From Crossaster papposus (lineage: Eukaryota > Echinodermata > Asteroidea > Velatida > Solasteridae): a DNA stretch of 64,000 nucleotides. The position numbers and the translations under genes were made by a program. The notes beneath the pieces are model-generated. The model was not told where the DNA came from. It saw nothing but the letters and a program-made list of their open reading frames with translations, and ran no database searches. The stretch covers positions 992,001-1,056,000 of the forward strand of contig JBAIAA010000120.1 of NCBI GenBank assembly GCA_037893245.1, read 5' to 3'. Shown here piece by piece: positions 1 to 11,600 of this stretch (positions are counted from its first letter, which is position 1; every line of letters begins with the position of its first letter).

Positions 1-895
1 CTTTAAAGTGATTTAATGTAACTAGTTAACTATAACAACAATGCTGTGACGTCATGTTTTATTCCGATGAATAAACATAAGTTCTCATTCAAACTACTGA
101 ATAATTCATAAAATCTGCCAGTTACGTTTGGGAAAAAAATATTCGCGGCCGGCTATAGAAAGAATATCAAAATGTGAAATTGTCCTATTGTTTTATTTAA
201 CAAAATACATTTTTTTTTTTTTAAGAAAAAAATGTTTTGTGCAATTTTTATTTTCTATTGAGAATAGCTGTTACAGGGGTTAGCTTTGCATTGTTATCAA
301 AAAAAAGGGAAAATTTTAAATTTGTATGATCAATTTAATATTTTAAGTGTTTAGCCATGCGCTTTTAACAAAAATGGGGACAAAAAATTGTATATGAAAA
401 ATAAAAAATTGTAAGGGTTTAAATTTTGTGAAGTTGGTTTATAACATCGTATAGTGATTTGGGCATTTCTAATAAAGGCATCTGCAGAAATAAAGTTCAG
501 AATCAAAATCAAGTTTAATATCCTTCTTTTCAGCAATTCTTAGTTTTAACATACGGTACAAATGTACAACACAACTACTGTACTTAAAACTAAGCAGCAT
601 TTGATGTGATGATTTCAACAGAAAAACGAAATTATATTATACTCCATACAATTTCAAACATTGGTTGAACAAATAAACCTCAACTAAATGGTTGTCTGAT
701 GGGTAACATGTAAATGCTGAAAATGTAAATAAATATAAACGCTTTTTGTAGGCGGTCTCAAGACTTATCACGCTGTAATACATAGCGTGTCTAATGTACA
801 CTTCCATACACGGTGGTCTGTCCCCCTCCCTTCCCTAACCCCCATTCCCCTCCCTTTCCTAACCCTCCCTTTCCTAACCCCCCCCCCCCCAAAAA

Positions 896-901
896 AAAAA
901 A

Positions 902-938
<37 letters not shown>

Positions 939-960
939 TATGATAATAATAATAATACAA
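896..960. repeat. (AAT)n microsatellite
   Basis: A run of AAT/ATA trinucleotides follows a C-run and an A-run. It is a simple sequence repeat with no coding content. Confidence 0.9.
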
Positions 961-1057
961 AAATTAATACAAAAAATTAAATTAAAAAATAGGCCGTTCC
1001 GTTTTGAGGTGGTATTTTGGGGGCCAGTGCTAGGTATTTACAGAACTAAAACAAAAT

Positions 1058-1248
1058 AATAAAATAATAAACAGAAATTTAAATATATAAAATAAAGGTA
1101 AATTTAAGTTGGAGGTTTCTTGGATATTTAATTTAAGTTGCTAGGTATTTGTAGAAATAAAACAAAACTCCAGGAATATACATCTGATTAAATAATAAAC
1201 AGAAATTTAAATATATAAAATAAAGGTATATTTAGGTTGGAGGTTTCT
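1058..1248. repeat. Direct repeat pair, ~130 bp apart
   Basis: A ~60-bp AT-rich block containing aataaacagaaatttaaata and ending in ggttggaggtttct-like sequence occurs twice, near 1065 and 1193. The spacing is about 130 bp, so this is a simple two-copy duplication. Confidence 0.75.
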
Positions 1249-1861
1249 GCCAATACATCAATGACAATCACACGTACTACGCATATTTAGGTAAAATACT
1301 AATTAGTTAAACCATGTACACTAAACTCACTCTAACACTGCCAGACACAGCGCAGTGCATCAGGTAAAAAAAGTCTGGTGCACTTTGATGCATTCTGCTG
1401 TCAACATCAGGGGAAAAAACGACCACAGTCTAAGACTATGAGAGCTAATTCCCTATACCCAGCACAATATGTGGCAGAGGGGTACCCCCCTCTTATCGCT
1501 TTACTTTATACGCACTCAACACTATTGTAACCTAACCCATCCCCCCTTGAAACCTAAAAGGAATTCCTGAGATTCCGGGAACACAATGGTCAACACAAAA
1601 GAGGGGGGGTTTTCTCTGCCACATATCGCGCTTCATATGTAATTCCCATTGAACAATGCCAGAGATGGATCCTGCTGCGTTGGGTGACCGCAGAAGCTCA
1701 AGGAGTTTGACCTTGAGATTTCTGACCTGATGGATCTCGCTGCACTAGGCAGGGTCGTCACTTTGACAAAGGATACAAATTGCTGCGTGTGGCAGGGAAC
1801 TCACAGAATACCTCGTTGGGTTGGGCTTATTATAAGGCCGTGTCTGAAACAGACTTTCAGA

Positions 1862-2150
1862 GCTACGGCTACGTCTATTGTCAGCCTGCTCACACGTAGT
1901 TGTAATGGGCAAACACCTAGACAATAGCCATAGACAAGAGATTCTGACGCGGCTGAAATGTGCTTCCAGAGCTACGGCTACGTCTATTGTCAGCCTGCTC
2001 ACCTGTAGTTGTAATGGGCGAACACCTAGACAATAGCCATAGACAATAGATTCTGACGCGGCTGAAATGTGCTTTCAGAGCTACGGCTACGTCTATTGTC
2101 AGCCTGCTCACCTGTAGTTGTAATGGGCGAACACCTTGACAATAGCCATA
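1862..2150. repeat. 109-bp tandem repeat, ~2.7 copies
   Basis: The word gctacggctacgtctattgt begins at 1862, 1971 and 2080, giving a unit of exactly 109 bp. Each unit holds an imperfect inverted repeat (ctacgtctattgtc against gacaatagccatag), so each copy can fold into a hairpin. The copies are nearly identical, which indicates recent amplification. Short ORFs read through it on both strands are repeat artefacts. Confidence 0.9.
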
Positions 2151-3431
2151 GCCATAGACTTAGCATAATATACACGACTATGAATAAATGTATAGTGTAC
2201 TAACAGTCTAGGTGAAGATGTTTGAACCATAAAATGTAAAAATTATCAATTTATGTTAGTAATGCCCTTTATCATTTACATGTACATTGATACCCGAGTA
2301 AGAATTAATCAAATTTCAACGATCAAAAGAGGTAGTAAAATCCCTGCGATTATTATACACACACAAAATTGAAAAAAGTTGGTAGATAATTCAAAGGAAT
2401 TGACGGGCCGCAAAAGGCAGAATTGTTCAATGAACAACGAAAAGAACTCTTCAGATTCTTTGTGTAATTCCTCTGTATTTTTGCACAAGTATTAATTAAC
2501 CCTTTCCTTGTTTACACTGCAATGCACTTCAAAGGTCATCTAACAAAATTTCTGTTTTTTTTACAACTCAAAGGAATTCCATATGAAACTGCAGGTCAAC
2601 TGGTTCATGCTATGAGGCCACGGTGTATTATATGTACACTGTGTAAGCAAAGCCATATGCCCATTTTAAAAAGTGCTCTTCATTGCACATACAAAGAATC
2701 GTTCAACACACTGCAGCTGGAGTTATTTGGCGTGTACCACTGCCATACACTAAGTTGCCCTCATCAAGGAAGGTTATTCTTGGGGTGTATATTTTAGCTG
2801 AACAGTTTTGTCAGCTGCTACAAACTTTTTACTTTTCAAAAAGAAACGAACCCAACACTTTGTTAACGAATATTTAAACATGTATTAAACCTAACATGCA
2901 ATAATTATCCAAAAAAAAGATGGCAATATTTTATTAAAATTCATTTCTTCTGAAGATTTTTTTCTCTGAAAAAGATCTCGTTAGGATACATTTATTTAAT
3001 TAAAAAAATTAATTTCATCAAAAACTACTAAGCCCATGCATAACAGTATTTTCTTTACGACTAAACCTGAACCATATAAAATGCAATATAAAGAAATAAT
3101 TTTACAAACTGAAACATTTAGTTTTACATTTACAGAATCTAATAGAATATTTTGAACAATTTTTCCCAAGCCTGTGTACTGATGACGCCACACTTTGTTT
3201 ACAAGTGATTTTTTGTATGGACCCTGGTGGGGACAACGCTCGTGTGCCCACTGCCAATGTGAAGGAAACGCACGGCATTCTGGGTAGCATACCATGACCT
3301 TTTGAATTGCATGCAGCGTAGCCGCAGAACTCAGTTCAGACAAAATCTATACAATTAGAGCTCACAGCAAATCAGCGTTTCCCAGTATTGGCGGTGAGCA
3401 CATACGAGCGAATACATTTACAACCATTCCC
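2151..3431. other. Intergenic / ECHDC1 downstream region
   Basis: No gene is supported. The AT-rich end near 2990-3000 reads AATAAA on the minus strand (tttatt on plus), about 440 bp past the ECHDC1 stop, and is a candidate polyA signal. The 3245-3300 stretch (gaaggaaacgcacggcattc) recurs in inverted orientation near 21.34-21.39 kb, so it is a dispersed repeat. Confidence 0.5.
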
Positions 3432-5341
3432 TCAATTTTTTGCCAGCATTTCTGCGATGGCTGCTTTGTTGGCCGGCCCTTGCCACAACCCTCCAAATAT
3501 ATCCTTCTCCTTTGAGAGTGCCTTGTCTAACGGCAGCTGCGACGCGGCCGTCACAACGTTCTTGATCGACCGCACCACTTCTGCCGGCCGGCTCACGTAT
3601 TGGTCCAGCCATACAGAGGCCTGCTCGATGACATCGTCGCCTCCGAAGACATCGTCGGCCAAACCGAGTCGCAAAGCTTCCGCGGCGGGGACCACCTCAC
3701 CTCCCGCCATCAGCTTCAGTGCCTTCTGCGGACCCAGCAACCGCACCAGTCTGGTGCCGCCACCCCAGCCTGGCGATAAGCCCATCTTGGTGTGCACGAA
3801 CTGGATGACGGATGAAGGGGACACCAGACGGAAATCGCAAGCTGTGATGATCTCAGCGCCTCCACCGATCGCATTGCCACTCACCGCAGCCACGCTGATC
3901 AACGGAAGTTGCTGTAATCTGGACAGGACGTTCTGCATAAACAGGCACATGACCACGCCAGCTTGTGGATTGTTCAGGGCTTTCACAGTTTTCAGGTCAG
4001 CGCCAGCGCAGAAATGCCTGCCGTTGGGGTCACCATGAAGTACGAGTGCCTTCCCACTGTGCCATTTCTCCAAGTCAGCGACCATGTCTGCTAAGTCGAC
4101 CATCATAGAACCTTCAAAAGGGACAAAGAAATTGACCAGAATGTTTGAGTCATCTGTTATATGTCTTGCTAAGGCTACGACTCAAATTCTCAGAGATATT
4201 TATGGTAGAGAGTGGCGGAAATGGAGTTGACCAGTTCGTGTCGGATGCCATATATACACGCAAAGTGTTTCCGGAATTCCAAACGAATGACGAATTAAAC
4301 ACGTCACGAGCAAGTCTGGAAATATCTGTCAGCGATTGGCTCGCACCGAGCGAGGCCGGATAAATCAGGGTGTTAACCTATTTCGGATTATTGTGCAATT
4401 TCCAACATAAAGTCGACTCTCGCTAATACAAACACCGATACATTTTGTATTAACCCTAACCCCCTAGGCCTTACTTTGGGCTAAAGAACTGCATACTATA
4501 GAATACTACTTAGTATTTTGTAGCACTGGGTCTCTCCGTGACTGATGATTGGGTGTGTACTGACAGAGTACAGATACTGCCAACTACAAAATACTAATAG
4601 TGGCAATACAGGTCAGTAATACTTACCTGGCAAAAAATGCAGTAGTCCAGCCTTGACCCATTGCTGTGTCCCAAGTGACAATTTTTGCTGTAGAGTTTAG
4701 AACACCCTGCACAGCATACATGGGCCATGCACACTCAGCAAGCAGAGGGACCCAATGCTAAAAAGTACTACGAGTGCAATTAGGGGTGAAGTACCCAATA
4801 CTAAAAATTACTACAGGCATTGCACACAAGTCAGTGAGAGTACTGCATACTACTTTTTACTAGTAGTAAAAAGTAGCATTAGGTAGGGTTAGGGTTAATA
4901 CAAATTCAGATAAAATACACAATTTCTGATAAAACAAACACTTTTGGTCTGTCTGGTCGAGTTTGTATTTAACAAAAGTCGAATGTATTTCTTACGCTTC
5001 CAAACTTACAAGCACTTTTTAAACTCACCGGTCATAGCGTTCGCACACTGCGGATTGCTGATAGCGATAGTAGCCACGCCCGTCTCCTCATTCTTACTGA
5101 GATGAAGACTGCCGCCATTCAACTCCTTGAGATTGAGTCGCTCCAGGCGCTCGTTGAAGACTTCGCTAGGTACGAACTCGTTGGCGAGGGCGTTGTTGCG
5201 GCGCTGATCCATGTAGTGACTGTTGGAGGTCTCGCATAGTTTGATGCCGGAGGAATCAGTCTGGTAGTGGATGGGGCGGGGTCTAAAGCTGCCCAGGAGA
5301 GGGGCGGCTAGAGGCCGGAGCTGAAGTAGTCTGGACCTCAT
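3432..5341 (-). CDS. ECHDC1: Ethylmalonyl-CoA decarboxylase-like, enoyl-CoA hydratase/isomerase family, 2 coding exons
   Basis: The coding exons are 5029-5341 and 3432-4111 (minus), joined by GTGAGT...AG. The donor after ATGACCG and the acceptor before GTTCTATG rebuild ...NAMTG/SMMVDL in phase, giving 330 aa. The family proofreads metabolism by decarboxylating ethylmalonyl-CoA and methylmalonyl-CoA made by side reactions of acetyl-CoA carboxylase. Crotonase-fold marks are visible: HFCAGADL (about residues 137-144, first oxyanion-hole segment) and GNAIGGGAE (about 183-191, second oxyanion-hole segment with the acidic residue). The C-terminal GPANKAAIAEM resembles the vertebrate ECHDC1 tail. 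The Met at 5341 opens a basic, Arg-rich N-terminus that might target mitochondria, although mammalian ECHDC1 is described as cytosolic; this is unresolved. It is divergent from RPA2, with 3.4 kb between the start codons. A more distant crotonase paralogue is the main alternative. Confidence 0.9.
4224..4378. mobile_element. Diverged family-B MITE in ECHDC1 intron
   Basis: The text runs from gttgaccagttcgtgtcgga to a terminal ttaacc. It contains the family-B body words aaacacgtcacgagcaag and a degraded gatgac...tatatacacgcaaa segment. It lies inside the ECHDC1 intron (4112-5028) and is shorter and more diverged than the other B copies. Confidence 0.6.
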
Positions 5342-5982
5342 GACTGGTTGGCCAGTAGACTGGATTTGGTTGTTATTTAATTAACTGTTGAGAGTATTCA
5401 GAAGAAAAAAAATGACTTGACTGCTATTTTCCATGAACAAATAATGAAAACCCATGACCTAGTTCATCAACATGTTTATCTAAAAAGTTACCCTGTACTT
5501 TCTGTACAGTACTCAGATTTGTCTAGAAAACATTGCCACATAACATGATTCCATCCTAAATAGTATCAAATCTGCAGATATTTGTCCAAAGAATAACATT
5601 GTGTTTAGCTGTTCCATTGTGATTGCATCGTCTTGTAGATTGCTACAGAATAATACAATTTACAATTTATTTTGGCTTTTCGACACGATTGCATCATTTT
5701 TTCACACAGTGCCAACATTACCTACGTTTACATACATCATGGAGGAATAAGAGGCCTTCTTATTCCTCCATGCATACATGTAGTACCAGCCAATGACCTC
5801 AAAAAAATGGGTCACCAGCATTAATGACAGACTTGGCCTTGGACTTTATGTAACAGACAATCTGATTGGCTTTCAGCAAATCAGCCAGGTGTCATTTGAC
5901 CTTTGACACATTGTGTTTGCAGTACGGGTACACCCAACCTACTTCATATGGCACAATACCTGTCACCCACAATTACCTTTTC

Positions 5983-6369
5983 TTAAAGGTACGATACACC
6001 ATTCGCAGATATAGAAAAAAAATTACTACCGAATTATTAAGAAAATATCTTACTTATTTGAAAGTAAATAAGGATTGTTTATTTGTAGGCATCCATCAAA
6101 ATTATTGCGCTAGATAAACTACAATTGTTCCGAAAAATTTAATAAAAAAAAAAAAAATGGCGATCGTGGAAAAAACGAAACAACATAAGAACCAATGCCG
6201 AATGCCGGTTGAAAAGGAACACCGTTTTTTTTTGCTTTCCTCGGCATCCATGATTGTTTTAAAAACTTCAAACAGATCAGTTAAACGATATTTACTATAA
6301 AATACAACCCCCAAAATCCACCCTTTCATGATAATTCTAGCATTTACCAATGGTGTATCCTACCTTTAA
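5983..6369 (-). mobile_element. Family-A MITE, TTAA-flanked (copy A1)
   Basis: It is bounded by TTAA on both sides with terminal inverted repeats AAAGGTACGATACACCATT and its inverse. Internal words shared with other copies include cagatcagttaaacgatatt and tataaaatacaaccccc. The TTAA target duplication and the lack of an ORF fit a piggyBac-type non-autonomous element. The orientation is inverse to copy A2. Confidence 0.85.
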
Positions 6370-7237
6370 GCAGGGAATCTGGCACAGATATTTTATTAAT
6401 GCCCTAGTGCACAAAATACAGGATTTCATTCAGCTAGGATGTCCGCAAGGTCGATGTAGTGTTTGTATTCAAATTACCTATGAATTTTCTGAGAAATATA
6501 AATATTGTTGGCGCCATGCACATTTACTTTGGCTTGTGTGAAATTCGACTGCAATTTCCATTGTTTATTTGACAGACTTTAGAAAGATTACAAGTTTTTC
6601 TTTAAATATTTTATTTGAAGCACAATTATATAATGAAGCTTCAGAAATAATCCTATATATTTTCTTTAAAAAAACCATCACTGTGAACTTTTAGTTTTAC
6701 ATTTAAAAATTACTTAAACTAAGTTGAAGCCAATAAGGTGTGCGTAATTGAAATATTCAGAACTATCGAAGTCAATTTTTGAACTGGTTAAAAAAAAATT
6801 GATTTGGGGTTATCTTTGCAATTTTTTGACTGAAATAACTAAATTTTGCTATGTATCGATGTATGTATTCTTATAAAGTGAGATCAGTGATGTAGCTATT
6901 ATTTATTTCTGGCGAGGGATTACGACAATTTTAATGCCATTTTGGGGGAGGTAGTTTTCTGTCAACATTTTTCACTTTGACACCCAATTAACTTAGTAGC
7001 CCCATTTGTTTATAAAAAGATTACAGTGTAATTTGAAATAAATATACATTATATTATTTATATACCAACAGACGGAACAGGAACTAACAAATACAGTGCT
7101 TTTTAATTTAGTCACATTACTATAGTTCATACCTGTTTTATATGTGGAGTTACTGGCTTTTAATACATTTAAAAGTTTCGTAAAATAAAGGTTTACTGAT
7201 CAAATGTGTTTTTTTGCACCAAGTTGTATAGCATCAA

Positions 7238-7622
7238 TTAAAGGTAGTATACACCATTGGTAATTTGTTGAATTATCAGGAATGGGTGGATTTAGGGGGT
7301 TGTATTTTATAGTAAATATCGTTTAACTGACCTGTCCGAATTTTTACATTCATGGATGCCGAGAAAAGCATGAAAAACAGTTTGTTTTCCACCGGCGTCG
7401 AGCAGTTATTCTTATGTTATCTTTGTTTTTTCGCGCTCGCCGGACGGCGAGAATGAATTTTGGTTTATACAATTCAATTTTTTGGAACAATTACAGGATA
7501 TCTAGGGCCCTTATTTTGCTGGATGCCTACAATCATTATTTACTTTTAAATAAGTAAGATATTTATTAATAATTTGGTAGTAAATTTTTTCGATATCTGC
7601 AAATGGTGTATACTACCTTTAA
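7238..7622 (+). mobile_element. Family-A MITE, TTAA-flanked (copy A2)
   Basis: A ~385-bp element runs from TTAAAGGTAGTATACACC to GGTGTATACTACCTTTAA. It is nearly identical to copy A9 at 44.5 kb, including the rare internal word cgccggacggcgagaatgaa. These two copies are therefore the youngest pair of the family in the window. Confidence 0.9.
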
Positions 7623-8554
7623 ACAAGCAACTTTTCCTCTTCATTTTGGTAAATTTTCTGTGACATAAAACTACAAATCATAGATTTAACAAGACAATTT
7701 TATTGTGGTGACAGATTGGAATGTGAAAAATAATTGCTCTACTGCTGTCCTTGCTACTCGCGTAAGATTAAGAATAAACGGGCTCCAGTTACATGAAAAC
7801 AAATCCGGGCCAAATTATTTATGTCTAGCATTTATAGCAATGTCCAGCAGCGCACGGGGCGGGGGACACACTAATGCCGGGCAGTCACTAGTACTGTACT
7901 AGTAGTAGTGAGTGGTCACTCATTATGCGCGCATATATAAACACTGGTCACGTCTTAAGCACGTGCACTTTGTTTATGTCAACATAAAGCGACCACTAAC
8001 CGCACGCACCTATCTGCAGCCAGTGCCACCACTGACTGACCACTGACCAAACCCAAATCACATTTTCACCCTTTCATATCACTTTAAAATGCAACAACTC
8101 ACCTCTGTGGTAAAGAGAATCCCTTCTTGCACCTTTCTGTTGAGAGTTTTCCTGCACAAAATGATTTTCTGAGTAAAATAAGGTTGTTTTTGTCAACAGC
8201 ACTGACAGCAGAGTTGTACAGTTGGCCTACTTTAATCCGATTGCTTACATAATCATGCATATTCAATAGCAAATAGTCTGATACCCATCCCGCGCTAATA
8301 AGTGGTTAAGAGAAGAGAACTAGAAGGCTAGTTACTAGTCTAACATGAATATGCATTTCATAAATTGATGCATTTTTTTGTTCATCAAATCGCCTTCCTT
8401 TTCAGTTCAAATCTAATACAGAATTCTTTAAATTATGTGGCTTTTAATTTTCCACTCGTAGACTAAAATAATGTCCTAATATTTATTTGAAACCCCCTCC
8501 CCCCAGGTTTATTGCCAGATGAGTGAAATTCCATACACCTTTCTAACGTGTACT

Positions 8555-8699
8555 GTGATTGGTCAATTGCTCCATCATGTGGCGCGCCATATTGGCTAAC
8601 CCCGCGAAGTTGTGAACTTGTGGTGTGCGTTTTTCACCTCGAAAATCATCAAGTTCTCTCTAAAATTTCAAGTCCGATTTGGACTGCGTGTATTTCAAA
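8555..8699 (+). promoter_or_regulatory. Probable RPA2 promoter / 5' UTR
   Basis: The stretch just upstream of the RPA2 start contains gattggtcaa (inverted CCAAT box) near 8557, and gcgcgcc and ccgcgaa words that stand out from the AT-rich flanks. No TATA box is convincing. The assignment as promoter rests mainly on position. Confidence 0.4.
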
Positions 8700-11600
8700 A
8701 TGTGGAACAATCAAGGAGGTATATGTTTTGTTTCTGTTGTCGTTATTTTTGAGGGTAGAACTGTTTGCGTACGGTAGTTTAGTTAAATATTAAATAAGTC
8801 GATCGCATGAAAAAAAATAACACTCACCAAAAAGGCATTGGCATGCATGCTGATGTCTGACGATCAAACACGAACACACGTCCAATTCCATTTCATGCAC
8901 GGGCAAATGAGTGACAAAGAATGACGTGCAATGTTAGCTTGTTATTAACCATCATGGGAAGCTTAATCGTGTAGAATAGTAGTAGGGCCATGGAGGTAGA
9001 AAGTGCCGCTCAAAAAATGCTTTTGCATTTGACAGCCTCTTTCAAAGTTAGTTTTGCAGCCTCAATTTTAAGCACGTTTTGTTCTTTCTTTGACTTTAGA
9101 ATCAACCTGTTTTTTTTGTAATTCTGTTAAGTAGGCCCTAGGCCTAGCCGGCCATAAATGTGGCTCAAACACTAGACTTCCTCTGTATATTGTGGGCCAC
9201 CATGGCCGGAAAGTCTGGAAAACATAGCACCCCCAAGTCCCCAACCGCCCAAAAATATTGACGTCGAATGCTCGATATGCACGACCATGAGCTGCCGTTG
9301 GTGAGGCTATGGCTATGCAAATAGCAACGGAATTTTATTGGGACCTTCCGCTATTTTTCCATACGGCTGCTGTGTGGCTCGCAATACTGAGAAGTCCAGT
9401 ATTTGAGCCATAATTATGGGGCTAGCCTACAGAAAATGTGTGTATGGTGCGACTGTGTTCAGTGTCCTTTCAAACTCTTGCTAAACCTTCTTGTCCAACG
9501 ACAAAATAAAACTTACAATAATATGATGCACTTGCAGGTTCCACACATGGCGGAGGTTTTAACGACCAAGGAGGCCAGAGCAGCCAGGCAGGTGGCTACT
9601 ACCAGTCACCTGCCAACATGGGACAGTTTGGTTCACCGTCAACAGGAGGAGCCAAGGTACCAGACCAAATTGTGGCTGTGCCAAATTACTTGACTACGAC
9701 TTGCAATTTCCGCATGATCCTATGGAAGTAGCCAAAGCCACATCCCACAACTTGCGCTGGCCATAGCCAAGTAATTCAGACATGGCCCAAGTCTTGCCTG
9801 ATAATCGGATTTTATGCTACGACCTTTAACCTTTCTATTGTTGACAATGACAATGACAATGACATCCAACAGTAAGGTTCATTTAGCCAGAGAAAAAATG
9901 ACCTCGGTCAGTTTGCATCCACGTTAATGTTTTGGTGGCCTGCAACATTGTTTAATTATTTTTGACTTTTTCTTCTTTTAATCAGGGTAAACGTGCTCAA
10001 AATTTGATTCCCTGCACCATAGCGCAGGTCCTACAAGCAACACAGGTTGACGAGCACTTCAAAATCGGGGAGGTGGAGATTTATCAGGTAAGCAAAATAA
10101 AAAGGAAACCAAAAATGCAGACAAGTGTAAGCACCAACATTTGCTTAGCATGAACATTCTTTCTCAAAGAAAAAAAAACAGGGTTACAAAATAAAAACAA
10201 AAATTTCAGTTGATGTTTATTGTTTGTGATTGGTATTCAGCTGGTTTTTGCTTTGAATGAAAAGCATGTAGAGTTTTGGCCGATAACCTGTTTTGACTGA
10301 GCAAGACTTGTTTGTGCTAAGCACATTGTTGTGCTAACATAAAATTCATTGTTCTTGTAATGACAACAGAGTTCCTCAGAACAGAAGGGTTCCTCAAACC
10401 ATGGCTTTTTAACCTCCGGAAAATTGTCTTATCAACAATTAATCTTTCCCAAACAGGTGTCCATCGTTGGTCTGATTCGTCAAGTGGAAATTGCAGCCAC
10501 TAACATCCTGTACAAACTGGACGACAGAACGGGGCCATTTCTGGACATCAGACAGTGGATTGATAACGATGTAAGTTTGAAAAAAACAACAGAGGAATCA
10601 TATTTAGACTTTATTTACATTTGTGCTTTCCTATGGTCAAGTTTGCCCGGCTAACCTCCAAATGTGGGCACGCACATCTGTTGTGTGATCGGTCAATCAT
10701 TTATAGACACGCACGTCCACATTTGACTTGATTTTTTTTTGCACAAGATGACCGCATTTCACCAAATACTTAAGCTCACTTTCATAACGACAGGAGAACA
10801 CGCCAGAAGAGTTGCAGCCCCAGGTCTACAGGGAGAACGCCTACGTCAAAGTTATCGGCAACATCCGGACGTTTGGCGGCAAGCGCAGCATCGCGCCGTT
10901 CAAGATCAAACCCCTGACCGACATGAACGAGTTGACACTGCACATGCTGGAGACGGTGCACACACACATGCTGCTCGCTAAGAGGAAGACAGTGGTGAGT
11001 TAGGTTGTGTCAAAGGTCACCAGTTAAAGGTCAGACTCTGGAATCTTAAGTCCACTAAAGTACTAAAGAGTTCTGCAACCTTAACCTCCTTGAATTCATC
11101 AAAATCCGGATTCAGGTTACCTCCATATTAAAAACATGGGAGATTTTGATAGATTGAGGATTGTATGCCTAGCAGTACTGCAAGATGTTGATGGATTCAG
11201 GGTATACCTCCATATTAAGTAGTCCATCAACAAAATTGGTTGGTTTTGGCAGATTCAGGAAACTTTCTAGTTGAGATACCCAAGGGGTTAAGGTTAATGT
11301 TCAGATTATCACAGTAGCACTTTGCTATCATATACACCAAGACTTCTAATACCATCTCTGTCAAACTGTTTTATTGTTTCCCTTGTATTTTTATCGTTTT
11401 TAGGAGGCAAGCACAGGGAGTAACTTTGGAAGCAGCCAGTTCACGACGCCATCCAAGGGAGGAATGGCCAGTACGTCAAACTATGGGTCTGCTGCTCCTA
11501 CTAACGGCCTCAACAACGTACAAGCACAGGTGGGTGTATCTACTGCACACCACTTGCTAAATGCCATCCTTCTAATAACTTATCAGGAATGGTCCGAATT

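Larger units (their letters stand above)
1..1857. other. Intergenic, no gene seen
   Basis: No open reading frame here resembles a protein family. The stretch is AT-rich with homopolymer runs. A C-run followed by an A-run leads into an AAT microsatellite near 900. Around 1320-1450 and 1665-1810 there are diverged pieces of a repeat (key words gccagacacagcgcagtgca and tgcgtgtggcaggg) that recurs near 11.7 kb and 33.1 kb. Confidence 0.6.
5342..8554. other. Intergenic between divergent ECHDC1 and RPA2
   Basis: No gene is supported. The stretch holds two family-A MITEs (listed separately), AT-rich sequence, and a short inverted repeat around 5740-5775 (gaggaataagaggccttctt). Short ORFs are unsupported. 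Confidence 0.6.

Noticed and set aside
3388..4038. 216-codon plus-strand frame
   Set aside because: It is the reverse-strand shadow of ECHDC1 exon 2, with no domain of its own.
9403..9693. 96-codon plus-strand frame
   Set aside because: It crosses RPA2 exon 2 in the wrong frame; the correct frame reads the Gly/Ser/Gln-rich RPA2 N-terminus.
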